Shown: positions 35,165-47,049 of the stretch, piece by piece
Position numbering within the stretch: the first letter of the stretch is position 1
Layout of the letters: the number at the start of each line of letters is the position of its first letter
NCBI GenBank assembly: GCA_029706075.1
Contig: JAINUG010000130.1
Span: forward strand, 1,220,383-1,284,382
DNA length: 64,000 nt
Source of the DNA: Aldrovandia affinis
Taxonomy: Eukaryota; Chordata; Actinopteri; Notacanthiformes; Halosauridae
Reading direction: 5' to 3'
Program-made: the position numbers and the translations under genes
The notes under the pieces: generated by a model
What the model was told of the DNA's origin: nothing
Database searches by the model: none
The model's input: only the letters and a program-made list of their open reading frames with translations

Positions 35165-36220
35165 TCATCTTCTGATTTAATTTATTCCATACACACATTG
35201 ACAGTAAAAGTCTTTCACATTAGATTTTGTTACAGTTTTACAGTCAGCCTCATGGCCAGGACTTCACTTGAATGAAAGGTTAAAGAAGTAAGGGAAGATA
35301 AGAATGAAGTTCAGAGTAATATATTCACACCAACTGTTGATGCCAAGAAATAAAATAGCAGTACCGGCATACTGGTGCCACGGGCTTTTTCCTAACAGAA
35401 ATTAAAATTGAATATTCCTTACTGTGTGAATTGATGAGTACAGATAATATTTTAATATCATACAAATTTGCCTAGTATCTCCTTTTGGACTGGCTAAGAA
35501 AGATGGCCCACTACAAATACATTTAACAAATGAGAAATGGTACAGCTTTGGGGCAATTTAATTAATTTCTCACACTGTGGAATAGTGGCTATGACGGATA
35601 TGGTGATGTGCCCCTGGTTTATTTTTAAATATCCAAAGAACAGAATCTGATACAGAGTTTTTTCAATGAAATAAATAAATACATAGGCTAGATCAATTAA
35701 GAAATCATTAAACAGCACAGGTGTATCAGCTTTTTTCATTGATGAGGATTTCTTGTGTTATTAAAATTACATACAAAAATAAAACAATACTAACCAGACT
35801 AACTGAAAAGATATGAACACTTCCATCCCTCCATTAGTTACCAAGATGTTATGTGTAAATAATGTAATTTGGGTTTTTATGTTGAAAAACTGTACATTTC
35901 ATGTGGTACAGGATCATTTGTTTTGTAACTACCTCTAAACATTGGAAATCAATTAAATAACTTTAATTAAATTAAGAATACAAATGTATTAATCAGCTCT
36001 TCAGTTCCTCACAAACGTTCTCCAGACTGTAACCCCGCCACACACACATACACACAAATATTTATTAAACATATTTTCTGAAATGACAGCCACAGCAGAG
36101 AACAATTAACAAAAAACATTCAATCAGGCAGTTTTAAATTAGAGGAGAAATTGTTTTTCTCATTCCTGATTGGTGAATATTTGGAAGTTAATTTTCATTC
36201 TCAGTGACTGATGGATTTTG
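35165..36220. other. Gene-free AT-rich stretch
   Basis: Nothing recognised apart from short A/T runs. No frame shows conserved protein features. Confidence 0.45.
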
Positions 36221-36234
36221 GGGGAGATTTTGTC

Positions 36235-36405
36235 TCGAGTTTAAGTAGGTGTAGGTGTCACCATGTGGGAGTTCCCTGCCCTTGGAGAATTCGCTTGCCT
36301 CGTAGAGATGGGCGGCAAGTTCGTGTGGGAGCGCAAATCAAAATAAATAGAGCGTAAAATTGGCCAATGAATTGGGAAGAAAAGTGGGAAAAAATCTGGT
36401 TTTAT
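36235..36405 (+). mobile_element. SINE-like repeat, family A, truncated copy
   Basis: It shares with 26545-26885 the order GGAGAATTCGCTTGCCTCGT, GAGATGGGCGGCAAGTTCG, TGTGGGAGCGCAAATCAAA, AAATAGAGCGTAAAATTGG. The tRNA-like head is missing, so this is a 5'-truncated copy. Confidence 0.6.
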
Positions 36406-36409
36406 TTGA

Positions 36410-39355
36410 ATCTCGATGGTATGAAAGGGAAAGGACACTTTAAAAAAACTGGCAAAGAACAAATTAAATAAATAAAATAATTAAATTAAATATTAGACCT
36501 TTTTTGTAAAATAATACAAATGTAGGTTTCTTTTTGGTATCTGTAATTGCTACAGGGTTCCTTCTGACAAGAGGAGAAAGCATTTAATTAGGATTCGCTT
36601 CAATGACTACACCAAACAAGAAAGGAATGAAGTGTGCTCATGAGATAATTCTTCAAGCAGAGCTTTAATTGTGAAAAGTGTCACGTGAACCAAAATGGTT
36701 CTTGTTTCTTGACGGCAATAATTATTTTTGCTTTTATCGTGGAAGGTTTTATCCCCGCAGTATTTATTGTGAGGAGTAGTAATGCCCTTTTCTGAAATGT
36801 ATATGAAAATATATGCATTCCTTTCAAGAACTGTATGCAGACAATGGGGTGCAAGTATAGTCCGCTGTAGGTGTCACTTGAAGTCAGCTGTTACAGTTTC
36901 CTACCCAATGCTTCCATGTGTGCTATTTATTAAATATTCTGGAAAATTGTCTATGTATTAAGAATACATTCAATTGTTTTGAATCACCCAGTAGATGTAA
37001 AAATCATGCCTCGTTAATTATGTTATAAACTCCTGCTTTTTTTTGAAATGCTTTAAAATTAGATTCCATGTGGCTTTGAATGCAAACAGGTGAGAAACTT
37101 TATTTTGATAAACAATTTGTCAAAACGAATGCTGTTTAATTTGGTCATAGTGTTAGTCTGTGCATGTCCCTTTAAAAGCCTTTCTCTGTGTGAGATGCAA
37201 GCACCAATACAAGTCACAGAATCAACCTCAGGTTACCCAATTTTGAAATCAGGTTGAATTAGTCTGGTTTGAAGTTGCTGTATTAGATGCACAGCAAACT
37301 GGCCCTTTTGGTGCCGACCCTCAATGCGCAAACTCGTATTGCACGTAAATCACATTGTTGGCTGTCACTGCTCCCATTGGATCTGCCATGTCCCATAGAT
37401 TCCAACCCTTTCCATATTAGGATTACGAAGAGGATTCCTGCCCCCGCCCTCATTCAGTAAGCTGAAGCAGCTTATTGGATGGAAACTGATATGTCACTGT
37501 TGTTAGGGAAATGGACCTTCAACAAGAAGGTTGTAAGTTCAAACTCGATATTCTGAGCTCTGCAGTTAAATCCTTTTGCAAGGTAATTTGTTCTAGTGGC
37601 TCCAGTAAATACAAATGAATCAGAAACCTTCCTGAATGACTGGCAAAACCTACACTTACTGTACAATCACAGGGAAAAAATAACACACAGGGTAACTGGT
37701 CACCCCTCTTTAATCAGCTTGCACCCCCCCGGCCCCCCCATCCCCTGCTTCCATCTGCCTTTAATGTGAGTGCCAAGTTGATAAGCCAACCTGAATGGGG
37801 AGCCCTAGTTCTGCAGAGACGATAATGAGTAGTAGATTACCTTTCATTTTTTAGTCATTAGTTTCTAATTGGCTTTTCATTGTTGAAATTTCATGGCAGC
37901 TTTCCAGAGACCGCGGCGAGAAATAACTTGAAGAAGCAACAAGAAAAATGCACTTCCTGCTAATGCAGGAAGATGGGCAATAGAGGCCGTGAGGAGTGGG
38001 AGTGAGGAGAAGATTAACCTAGAGATTATGACCAAAGGGGGGAGAACAGCCATAGAATTTGACAATGCACCATTCGATACAGTTCGCCCTGATTCCGGTG
38101 GCGAGAGGATTTTGTATCTTCTTGTTGTCTTTTCCGAGGTGTTGCCATTTTCTGCTTATGGCCCGCGTGAAAGAGGATTAGCAAGTGAGTTGTGTCACAA
38201 GGGAGTGTTTCCTCAGCCGACAGGAAAGCGGTGGGAGTCAGGAGCTAGCTGGCCTGGTGTTTACAGACAGCACAGGATTTAGCTAATGTGTTTGAGCAAT
38301 TTAATGGGAGACTTCTAGGCATTGGATTAATAGAGTAAACTGTATTCCAGGCATGACCGCTGAATCAACACTACCCTTTCCTCTAGTGTGTATTGTCTTT
38401 ATCCAGAAAGACAATAATGTAAGCAATAATGTTTTCCATCTCAGGAAGATTCTCTGACGCATACAGCTGATGGCATTTTTTGGCAGCAAAAATAAGGAGA
38501 CAATCTGACTTCATAAGGTGATATTCTAAATACAATATTTTTTTAACATTTTTATACATTGTTCTAAATACATTGTTAGACTGTTAGACCAGAATAACTA
38601 CACAACAATGGCCTTTCATTCATCTGAAACTCTTGTCATATTCTTCAGGAACTAATCCAAACCCACTGTAAATGAACCATTTGTGGTATTCCTGTGTATG
38701 CAGTATGCATTTTGGTTGCGTGGATTCCATTGAAAATGAATGGCATTTCTGTGTTTTGAATTGTTGAATAGTTCCTGTTCAGATGACAGCAAACAAAAGC
38801 AGGAAAACGTATAACCCCAGACCAGGGAGTCCAATTATAACGTTCAGAGGGAAGGGCCAAGCATGAAAAGATCCAATTATACTCTAATTATTGTCAATCT
38901 TATGGGCTATTTATGCCTGATGCAGAGTGACAAATTGTCAGTATTTCATGGTGCAGTAATGCCAATAATGCAAGAGCCCAACCACCGAGTATAGAAATAC
39001 ACTTGGTGAAAAAATAGTTGCAAAACTGATGGAGCCTTAACTAACTAACTAACATGAACTACACATAACTAACATTGGTCACACACAAAAAAATTAAACC
39101 TTAAGATCTTAAAAATTGTCTGAGGGAAATTCAAGTAAAGAGTAAATATAATAATGTGACATAGATTTAAGCAGATTTCAAAGCAAGTTGTTGAGCATCA
39201 CCATTATTCCACCAAACTGCGTAATATAGGAAGCAAAACATTGTTGCACATGCTTAACTTTGAGGCTCAAAGTGCATTGCAGTTTAATTTAATCTTGGCC
39301 TTATTTATCAACATCTCACCAGGTGGAACATGATCTCTCTGGTTTTCTTTGTGTT
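36410..39355. other. Gene-free stretch
   Basis: I see no gene. 37715-37745 has C-runs and 37840-38090 has more balanced composition (TTAGTCATTAGTTTCTAATTG and following), which makes it a candidate conserved noncoding element by appearance only. Confidence 0.4.
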
Positions 39356-39364
39356 TAGCATCTG

Positions 39365-39561
39365 TGTAGTATAATGATCAGGGAACTGGGTTTGTGACAC
39401 AAAAGTTGCAGGTTTGATTACCAGATGGGGCACTGTCGTATCTTTGAATTGAATATTTAACCTGAATTGCTGCAGTAAATATCCTGTGGCATAAATGGAT
39501 TGTATGTAAAGAAATCTAAACTGTTTCAGTTGCTCTGGATAAGAGTGTCTGTTAAATGCCT
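39365..39561 (+). mobile_element. tRNA-derived SINE with L2-type tail
   Basis: Head with a B-box-like GCAGGTTTGATTACC (39409-39423), middle with GGGGCACTGTCGTATC and ATATCCTGTGGCATAAATGG, and 3' tail TTGCTCTGGATAAGAG then TGTCTGTTAAATGCC (39530-39560). Nearly full length on the + strand. It is the same modular family as 26255-26400, and the tail is shared with 21510-21663 and the L2 LINE at 51387-51871. Confidence 0.8.
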
Positions 39562-39599
39562 GGAATGCATTTGTGCCCATTGTAACCACTGATGTTTTT

Positions 39600-41140
39600 A
39601 ATTAAATTCTCAATTGACATTGTCTTAACCCATAGGTAATCTGTTCATAATGACGAATCTCTTTTATATAATCCCTTTGGTTTATTTCAAATCTCTTTAC
39701 ATTTGGGGGAGAGATGGCTCACCTGACCCACCACCATTTTGTACAATAGCATCCACCTGTATGATGTACAGCAGCCATTTTGTATGAGCATGCTTGGCAA
39801 AACATCAGCTGAGGCAGAGAGGTCATGATTTATTATTTATGATATACTTATTATACTGAGAGTAATTGCATGGCCAGAGGAGGGTTGACAAGGACAGCGA
39901 GGAACACCTGTTCTCTTTGTAGTAAGTTCTGCAGAATATTCAGTGATGACTGACTGTAGCGTGTGTGTCCTGCTGTGTCACACCTCAGCATCTGGATCCA
40001 GGTACTGGAACCATAGAGGAAAATAAATATTGCTGTTATATGCTCTTTATTCAATATTTATGGATCATAGAAGTCTATCTCAGTTTCTCTCATTCTTTTG
40101 AAGTACACTTTGCAGATGACTCCTTCAGACAGTCCCAAAGAACCAGCAGAGTAGTTGAACCAAATGGCATGCTCAATCTAATGTTTTTTGATTGTGGTCC
40201 GCTGCTGTGATTCAATACAGTTGGTCATGACTTAGTAATGTAATCTCTATGTAAGTTCCATATTTTTATCAATATTTTTCGCATTCTTTTCACCCCAATT
40301 TTCACTTGCCATTTGTGCCTCTCAAGTTATCACTGGAGGAATACATTTATCCATTGTAGTCATTAATAATCAAACAAATAAATAATTCATCTTAAATAAA
40401 TAATTTATTCTCTGCACATTTGATAAATTAATACTTGTATTAATTATTTGTGTTTATCCCAAATGTCCTTTCAGCAGGGCAAAATGTTTAGGCACTGTCT
40501 GTGTTTCTCTGGTGCCACTGTACTAGTACAAGCAGAGGCCTCTTCAGAACGCATGTCAATCTTGTATGCAATGGGTGTCTCCCTGTGCATTGAATAAAGC
40601 ATAGGAGACTGCCTCGCGAGCCTGATTGCACATGCTAAGATGAATTTACTGTCCAGTTTTATTCCCAACACTGCTTAGGCACATGTGCTCTTCAGATGCA
40701 CTTATCTGTGAGCTAGTGACTATTTTACACATTACAGACCACAGGAGTACTACACTAAGTGTTACAGGAGAGATCTTGCCAATCAGAGGATAGATGTATC
40801 TCTCACTAACTGCACTTGGCAGCCTGTAAACACCCTGGCGAATTGTTGGGAGGATCTAATACAGTGATAGCTTACGGGCAGTGATAACTGGCTGGCCAGC
40901 CTACAACTGCCAGAGCGTGGCCAATTGTGGCGTGCTGATGCAGACTCTCAGTCAGGGTCAGATAATGGAGCCAGCCTTCACAGGAGTCACAGGAGTAAAT
41001 GACATTAAGTAAGCAAGTATACAGTACATTTTACCATACATTTTTCCACCATTTAACCAAAATATCTTTATACGGTTGGATATTATGAAGTTTGAAATGG
41101 CAGGTCTAAATATTAAATGTACCATCTCAAAAAATACAAA
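39600..41140. other. Gene-free stretch
   Basis: No recognised gene or repeat. 40360-40460 is AT-rich low-complexity sequence built on AAATAAATAATT. Confidence 0.4.
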
Positions 41141-41149
41141 TTTAAGCTA

Positions 41150-42081
41150 TTTAAGCACTCCATCAATCAGGCCTTTATGGTAGCGCTTGGCATTCAGGCC
41201 AAAAAGTTCAATTTGTGTCTCATCAGACCAGATCATCTTTTTCCTGATGCTTTTAGAGTCCTTTAGGTGCCATTTGGCAAACTCCAGGTGGTCTGTCATA
41301 TGTATTTTACTCAGCAGTGGCTTCTGTCTAGCCACTACCAAAAAGGCCTGATTGATGGAGTGGTGCATAGATGGTTGTCCTTCTGCCAGGTTCTCCCATC
41401 GCTGCAGAGGAACTCTGAAGCTCTTTTCGAGTGGCCACTGGGTTCTTGTTCACCTCCCTGACCAAGGCCCTTCTTGCCCGGTTACTGAGTTTGGCCAGAC
41501 AGCCAGCTCTAAGAAGAGTCATGGTGGTTCCAAACTTCTTTCATTTCACAATGATGGAGCCCACTGTGCTCCTGGGGACTTTCAATGCTTTAGAAATGTT
41601 TGTATACCCTTCCCCAGATCTATGCCTCAACACAATCCTATCTCACAGGTCTATAGAGAGTTCCTAGGACTTCATGGCTTGGTTTTTACTCTGACATGCA
41701 CTGTGAACTGTAGGACCTTATATAGACAGGCGTGTGCCTTTCTAAAGCATATACAATCAATTGAATTTGCCACAGGAGGACTACAATCAAGTTCTAGAGA
41801 CATCTCAAGGATGATCAAAGGGAACAGGATGCATCTGAGCTCAATTTCGAGTGTCATAGCAAAGGGTCTGAATACTTATGTAAATGTTATATTTCAGTTT
41901 TTTATTTTTAATAAATGAGCAAAAATGTCTAAAAACCTGTTTTTGCTTTGTCATTATGGGGTATTGTGTGTAGATTGATGAGGGAAAAAATATTTCTGTA
42001 TTCAAAGTATTTTTGAATAAGGCTGTAACATAACCAAATGTAAAAAGTTAAGGGGTCTGAATACTTTCCGAATGCACTGTA
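41150..42081 (-). mobile_element. Tc1-like transposon, 3'-truncated
   Basis: The right border (42061-42080), read on the minus strand, is ACAGTGCATTCGGAAAGTAT, the terminal repeat of a Tc1 group very abundant in salmonids and other fish. The inner copy of the end repeat (AAGTATTCAGACCCTTTGC) lies near 41870. The element proceeds into the transposase and stops abruptly near 41155. The left terminal repeat and the catalytic C-terminal half are missing. Confidence 0.85.
41155..41650 (-). pseudogene. Tc1-like transposase pseudogene, N-terminal and middle part
   Basis: Two overlapping minus-strand frames carry the transposase: GCLAKLSNRARRALVREVNK...ATRKELQSS (second helix-turn-helix domain) and then, after a frameshift near 41345, ARQKPLLSKIHMTDHLEFAK...KKMIWSDETQIELFG, with the first catalytic Asp in SDET. 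The match ends at NAKRYH. The remaining DDE residues are absent. Confidence 0.85.
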
Positions 42082-42089
42082 TCTGCTTT

Positions 42090-44800
42090 TCAGTGATCAT
42101 CTTCAAGTACAGCCTACTATTTGCAAAGCTGAGAGATGGTGACATTGAAGGCTGATTTCTCTCTATCCTTCTTATTTAAATACCTTTTGTAGTGTGTACC
42201 CAAACTCCCTTCCCAAAGGGCTGGGGCCAAAACAGTGCAACAATGGACTCCTGCTTCCTCCTCAACAAGTACAGATTGCTTGACATGAGCATGGCGGCTT
42301 CAGAGAACAGGCAGACTCGGAGAGCAGTGAAAGCATATAAATAGCACATCGCCACTTCTGAGAGAAGATGACAAGTGACGGCAGAGGAGTTTGAGAGGAA
42401 CCTGGCAGGACAGCCAGAACAGCCGCAGAACGCACAAGAATCCTGACGTCTTGAAAGGTTGCTGCTGAGGGTTTTGGAGAATGACTGAAGTGCACTTTCC
42501 ATTTTCCCCCCAGGTTTTAATCAATAAATTAAACATTTCAAATGTGCTGCTAGGATACAATTATAATAATCCACTCCTCATAGCAGGGGGCATTTAATTA
42601 TTTAGCAAGGGCTTGTAATTATGAAAGCATGAAACATGGGTGAGGAATGAATCACAGGGAGACATTTTGTCCAGAATTGTGTTCAGAAGGAAAATTGAAA
42701 TGGGGAAAATAAAAACAGCATAATATATTCCTGATCCACAAATTAAAGAAGGAAGCATGTTGATTAAGTGAAAAAGGTGGGTGGAGATGGGCTAACTGGG
42801 AAATAATGGTGACAACATCTCCTGAATCTTTACAAAGCCCACAAATATAGTCCTTTGTATGTTAATGCAGCACATGTAGACTGAAAACCTTCACTCAACC
42901 ACATACATGGATATTGTGAAGATAAGCAAAGCCAAATGTGTTGGGGAGGTTAATATAGAAGTAAATATACTGTATGCTGCAAATGCATACTTGCATGTTT
43001 TTGTCCTTTTGTGTGTATTTGTGTGTGTTTGGTGGGGGATTAATAGGGAGAATGTCTGTGGCTTTGTTTATTGTGTTTGTAGGTGCTCAAGAGCCTGTTT
43101 GGGTTTTAATGATTGTACATTAAAGGTGGCTTTGGCATTATCAATGCTTTGGAAATAAGGGGAACAAAGTGATTAATTAAAGAACAGACATTTTTAATTA
43201 AGGGGCTGGCCACAGAGGGAATTAGCAATGGGCCAGGGTGGGGGGAACTGAAAGAATCATCCACTCACACACTTACATGCAAGCAACTCAAATGGTTTTC
43301 CTCAGGCAGAATTGCCGGAAACCGCTTACTGATTAGTGAAAGCTAGCATATGGCAATCTAGCAAGTAAGCAGATATCCATAACATGTCAAATTACTGACA
43401 TGGGTACAATTCAGATTGTGTTGCCTACTAAACATACATTATTGTGACACAAAGATAGCTATGACACAAAGATAGCGTTTCAGAAAAACAGGATCAGGGG
43501 TTCAGGCGCATCCTTAATACAGAGACATTCTCTACGGCCCTGATTGAATCCGCCATGCCGGTGCTAAATGTGGCTTGGAGTCCTACAGGGATGATGCACA
43601 ACCAGAGCTAGTGTTTACCAGGGAGGGGGGGTTTCAGCTCATTAAGAGGCGAGTCGATCAGACATCGGTGATCTGCCTGCATCAGCTGCACAGTCCTCTG
43701 GTGCAGTAGCTGAACTGGCAGATTGCCATGAGATGTGATACTTCACTGCATATGGATAGATGCTTACCTGCCAGATATCCATATGCTGGCTTCCACCAGT
43801 CTATTGAAACAAAAGGTGGCTTCCCACTGCCCTGTTAGGGGGTTAGGGGACTGCTTTGAATGAAGCAGTGATTTACTGTTGAGGGTCCAGCTGGTGTGCT
43901 GCGATTTGGAGCGGCTGGCCATGTGGCTGGATCAGTCTTATGGGTCCTATGGGCCTCTTCAGTGAGCTGGGGGTCCGTTCCCACTCTTTTCAGGAGATGG
44001 TGCCTGGTCCTGAATTCCAGAGGGGCAATAAAATCTCCCCACCCCCCTCTTCGCTGATACGAGAGGATGAGAACGTGTATTGTATAAGACAACATGAGTT
44101 CCCTCATAAACACAACCATTAATGTTGAACCCTGGTTTATGCCCAACCAGATAGTATCCAGACAGAAATAAGCAGAGTGAAACAACAACTGCCTTTCGTT
44201 AGGTTTTTTTCTCACACTTTTTCAATAATTGAGAGTCCTCAAAATGTGAAATGAGGATGCAGAGATCCCAGAGGGTGAAATGAACTTTTAAAGCTTTAGA
44301 AGCTGATTGAAACATTTGTGTGTGCACAAAGATGGGGTTTTATTAATAATTAAAAGCACATCTGTATCACAGGCTGCATTCTACAAAGCCAAGTGAATTC
44401 CCCTGGACAGGTTTAAATATACCTTTGTGGTTCATTGCCTCTGTCCTCTGAAAAGAAAGTTTTAGAAGGACCAAACTGCTGTCTAAACACAAATTCCAAT
44501 CTGCTCAGTAGCATAATTCAAAATGCATCAGAACTATAAAAATGGTTTAATTTTTAACGGATTAAAAATGTTTTCATAAGAAGTTGAAATTTTTTTCTTT
44601 TCAGTTTTATTTCATTGTTATTATTAATTTCACAACTTCATTTAACATAATTCATATTCATATTATGGCTAAACACAGCGGTTTTTACACTCCATATTGG
44701 GTTCATTGTTTTTTACTTTATCATACACACATAAAAATTCAATCATAATAAATGTGCTGGGTTTTGTTATATTTTTAAAATAGCTTGGGCTGCTGGGTGA
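42090..44800. other. Gene-free stretch
   Basis: No recognised gene. Open frames of 60-126 codons here are on both strands and show no family features. Confidence 0.4.
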
Positions 44801-44814
44801 CAAATTCTGTTAAG

Positions 44815-45060
44815 ACACTGTTCTCAGTGTGTGGATGGACCCCACAATCTGGTTTTGAATTTGGGCCGTGCCGATGCCCACTGTGGCCAGCAGCCCCACA
44901 TAATTGGTCATAGTTTCACTCAATGACCCAGTCTCATCGCACAGCTGGTCAATTCGGGCGCCCACGGTCTGCCTGCACAAGCTGCACATGAATTTTCTCC
45001 TCCAACTCAATGTCCATGCAAGCTTAACTGGCATACCGGGAAGTGAAAAGAAGCAGTGGC
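44815..45060 (-). other. Exon-like open frame of unknown nature
   Basis: The minus-strand frame ends ...TMTNYVGLLATVGIGTAQIQ followed by about a dozen residues and TAA at 44813-44815. Codons here are GC-rich (CAGCTGTGCGATGAG, GGGCTGCTGGCC) in an AT-rich setting, and there is a possible acceptor (TTGTGCAG) near 44976. It looks like the last exon of a protein or a transposon-derived frame with a helical C-terminus. I do not recognise the family, and no companion exon was found. Confidence 0.3.
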
Positions 45061-46396
45061 TGACATCACATATTTCAGAGAGGGAGTTGCATCGATGAGC
45101 ACAAATGCACAAATACAATTGCTCAGATTACAAGTTTTTAATATTTTTTAGTGTCAACAAGAGCTCTTTGTGTTAATTTTTTCAGGCACGGCATGAAAAG
45201 GTAGTCATGTCCTGTCTTTGTCTCTTTACGCATATTATCATCTATGTTATATCATTTTAATTATATGAAGGACAATTTTAGTTCAATAAACATTAAGATG
45301 TGATTATTCATAATTATAATTCTTAAATCAGGACTCATTACCATGCATTAGCCATACAGTTTTTGCTGACCATTAACAGTCCATTACACATTGAAATTAG
45401 TTTTTCCAGGGAAGGGATTAAACTGACTTTGAAGCATTCTGCAAGAGTAGATGGTTCATGAAAACCTCAAGGTCTATCCATGGAAAGGTCATTCGAGGTC
45501 TATCGCTACCTCTATGCTGGCTTTAGTATTCACGTTAAAAGCATTTTTTTCCTCAACATACATAGCATGAGATATCAGTTTAAGATGATAATGGTTAAAA
45601 CCAGAGGAGAACTTCTGGTTCCCAACTGCATTTTTAATTTCAGCATTTGAGATAAAGAATGCAAACCATCCTACTCAAGCCACCCCAAAGGCATGCCTTC
45701 TGCTGAGAGGATGTCTTGCTTTAATGGAATTCAGTTTTTGTCCATAAAAATGGGCCCGATCCTTCCAAATGATTACTTTTTTCAGGTCCCACGTCTCCAT
45801 GCAGAAGGTGCAGATAAGCTGATTCCTTCTTTGGCCAGCGGGACATCACCATTGTATATTTTTTGGTTGTCTGTAAAATTGGCTTAGACAACACATATTC
45901 CCTTTCAATGCCATACATGGAGAAATTTGTTTTCCTTTTATTCATGTGCCTATTTTTTGTTCAATTTCTGGTTTCTATAAGGAATATAGGTCATCATTCT
46001 GAGCCTCCTGTGAACCGTAGTAACTTTGAATATGTGTGCACAGGTTCCCAATTTGAGTTTCATTCATATTAACTTTCAAGAAACACCTTACTGTAATGCT
46101 TTTCAACAAAGTGATATTTCATAAGAGGCAGTGTGTGGAAATTCTTTATTACATTTTTTTATATTAAATCTATTCAGCTCACCCTCAAACATCATTCAGG
46201 TATGCTCATTTTTCATTCGTGTTTTCAGTTTTTTGGTGCTGTCATCATATTGCATTTAGAAATGCGAGGTCTCCGGTCTCCATAAAGATTGACAATGCAC
46301 ACAAACTGTATATTCAAATATGCAATCTTCTCTATTTTCACTACAGCTGTGTTAGCACACCATTCACAGTAATAGGTCTTCCTTTTTTCACTTTCT

Positions 46397-46485
46397 GAAA
46401 GGTTATTATAGAACAGTACATTATTTACTTGCATGGATCCTGGGAGATTGGTCTGGAGGAGATGAATGGTTCAAACTTAATTACC
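46397..46485 (+). repeat. 89-bp duplicated noncoding segment, copy 1
   Basis: Aligns without gaps to 54218-54306; 61 of 89 positions match by hand count. The best-kept parts are the two ends (GAAAGGT...AGAACA..ACATTATTTA and TTAATTACC). It has no coding potential and is not a repeat I know. Confidence 0.55.
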
Positions 46486-46981
46486 TGGTGTTTTGACACA
46501 GCTATAGCAGAACAACGATCAAATCAAATTTATAGCTCGGCAGGTTGCAACAGCTCAGTTGGCGAGGACAAACTGATATGTATATTTGATTTTCAAGCTG
46601 TTTTTATGTAATTCTGAAAATATTTTTGATAAGTAAATGTTATAAAGCACTTTTTATATGACTTCCGCAGCCCAGGTTGCTTTATAAGACAGGGTGAAAT
46701 TGAAAACAGAACAATAAAAAAGAATAATGATGATATAAAACAGTTGAAGTTGAAAAAAATGAAATGGGAAAAAAAAGGATAACTTCAATGTTCTTTGTTA
46801 CTAAGGTTTTAAAATGCCACTCATAAAACAGTTCTACCAGGAATAAGCAGGTGGAAAGCATTGGGTGGAAATTCAATGCATACAATCTCTGTTGTGGTTT
46901 TAGTCTGGCCAAAAGCCCTTAGTTGTGTAGCGTTCACCCTTTACATAAAAATTTTTCATTTTTGAAATACCTTTGATTCTT

Positions 46982-47045
46982 TATCTCCCAATTTGGAATG
47001 CCCAATCTTATTCTAAGACACGCCCACTGCAACCTCCGCTGTCAT
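46982..47045 (-). mobile_element. SINE family B, 3' fragment
   Basis: TCTCCCAATTTGGAATGCCC then AATCTTATTCTAAGACACGC matches TCTCTCAATTTTGAATGCCC and AATCATATTTTCAAGTCACG at 29831. Only the 3' end is present. Confidence 0.6.
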
Positions 47046-47049
47046 TATT

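Noticed and set aside
41352-41918. 188-codon plus-strand frame
   Set aside because: It is antisense to the Tc1-like element at 41150-42081.
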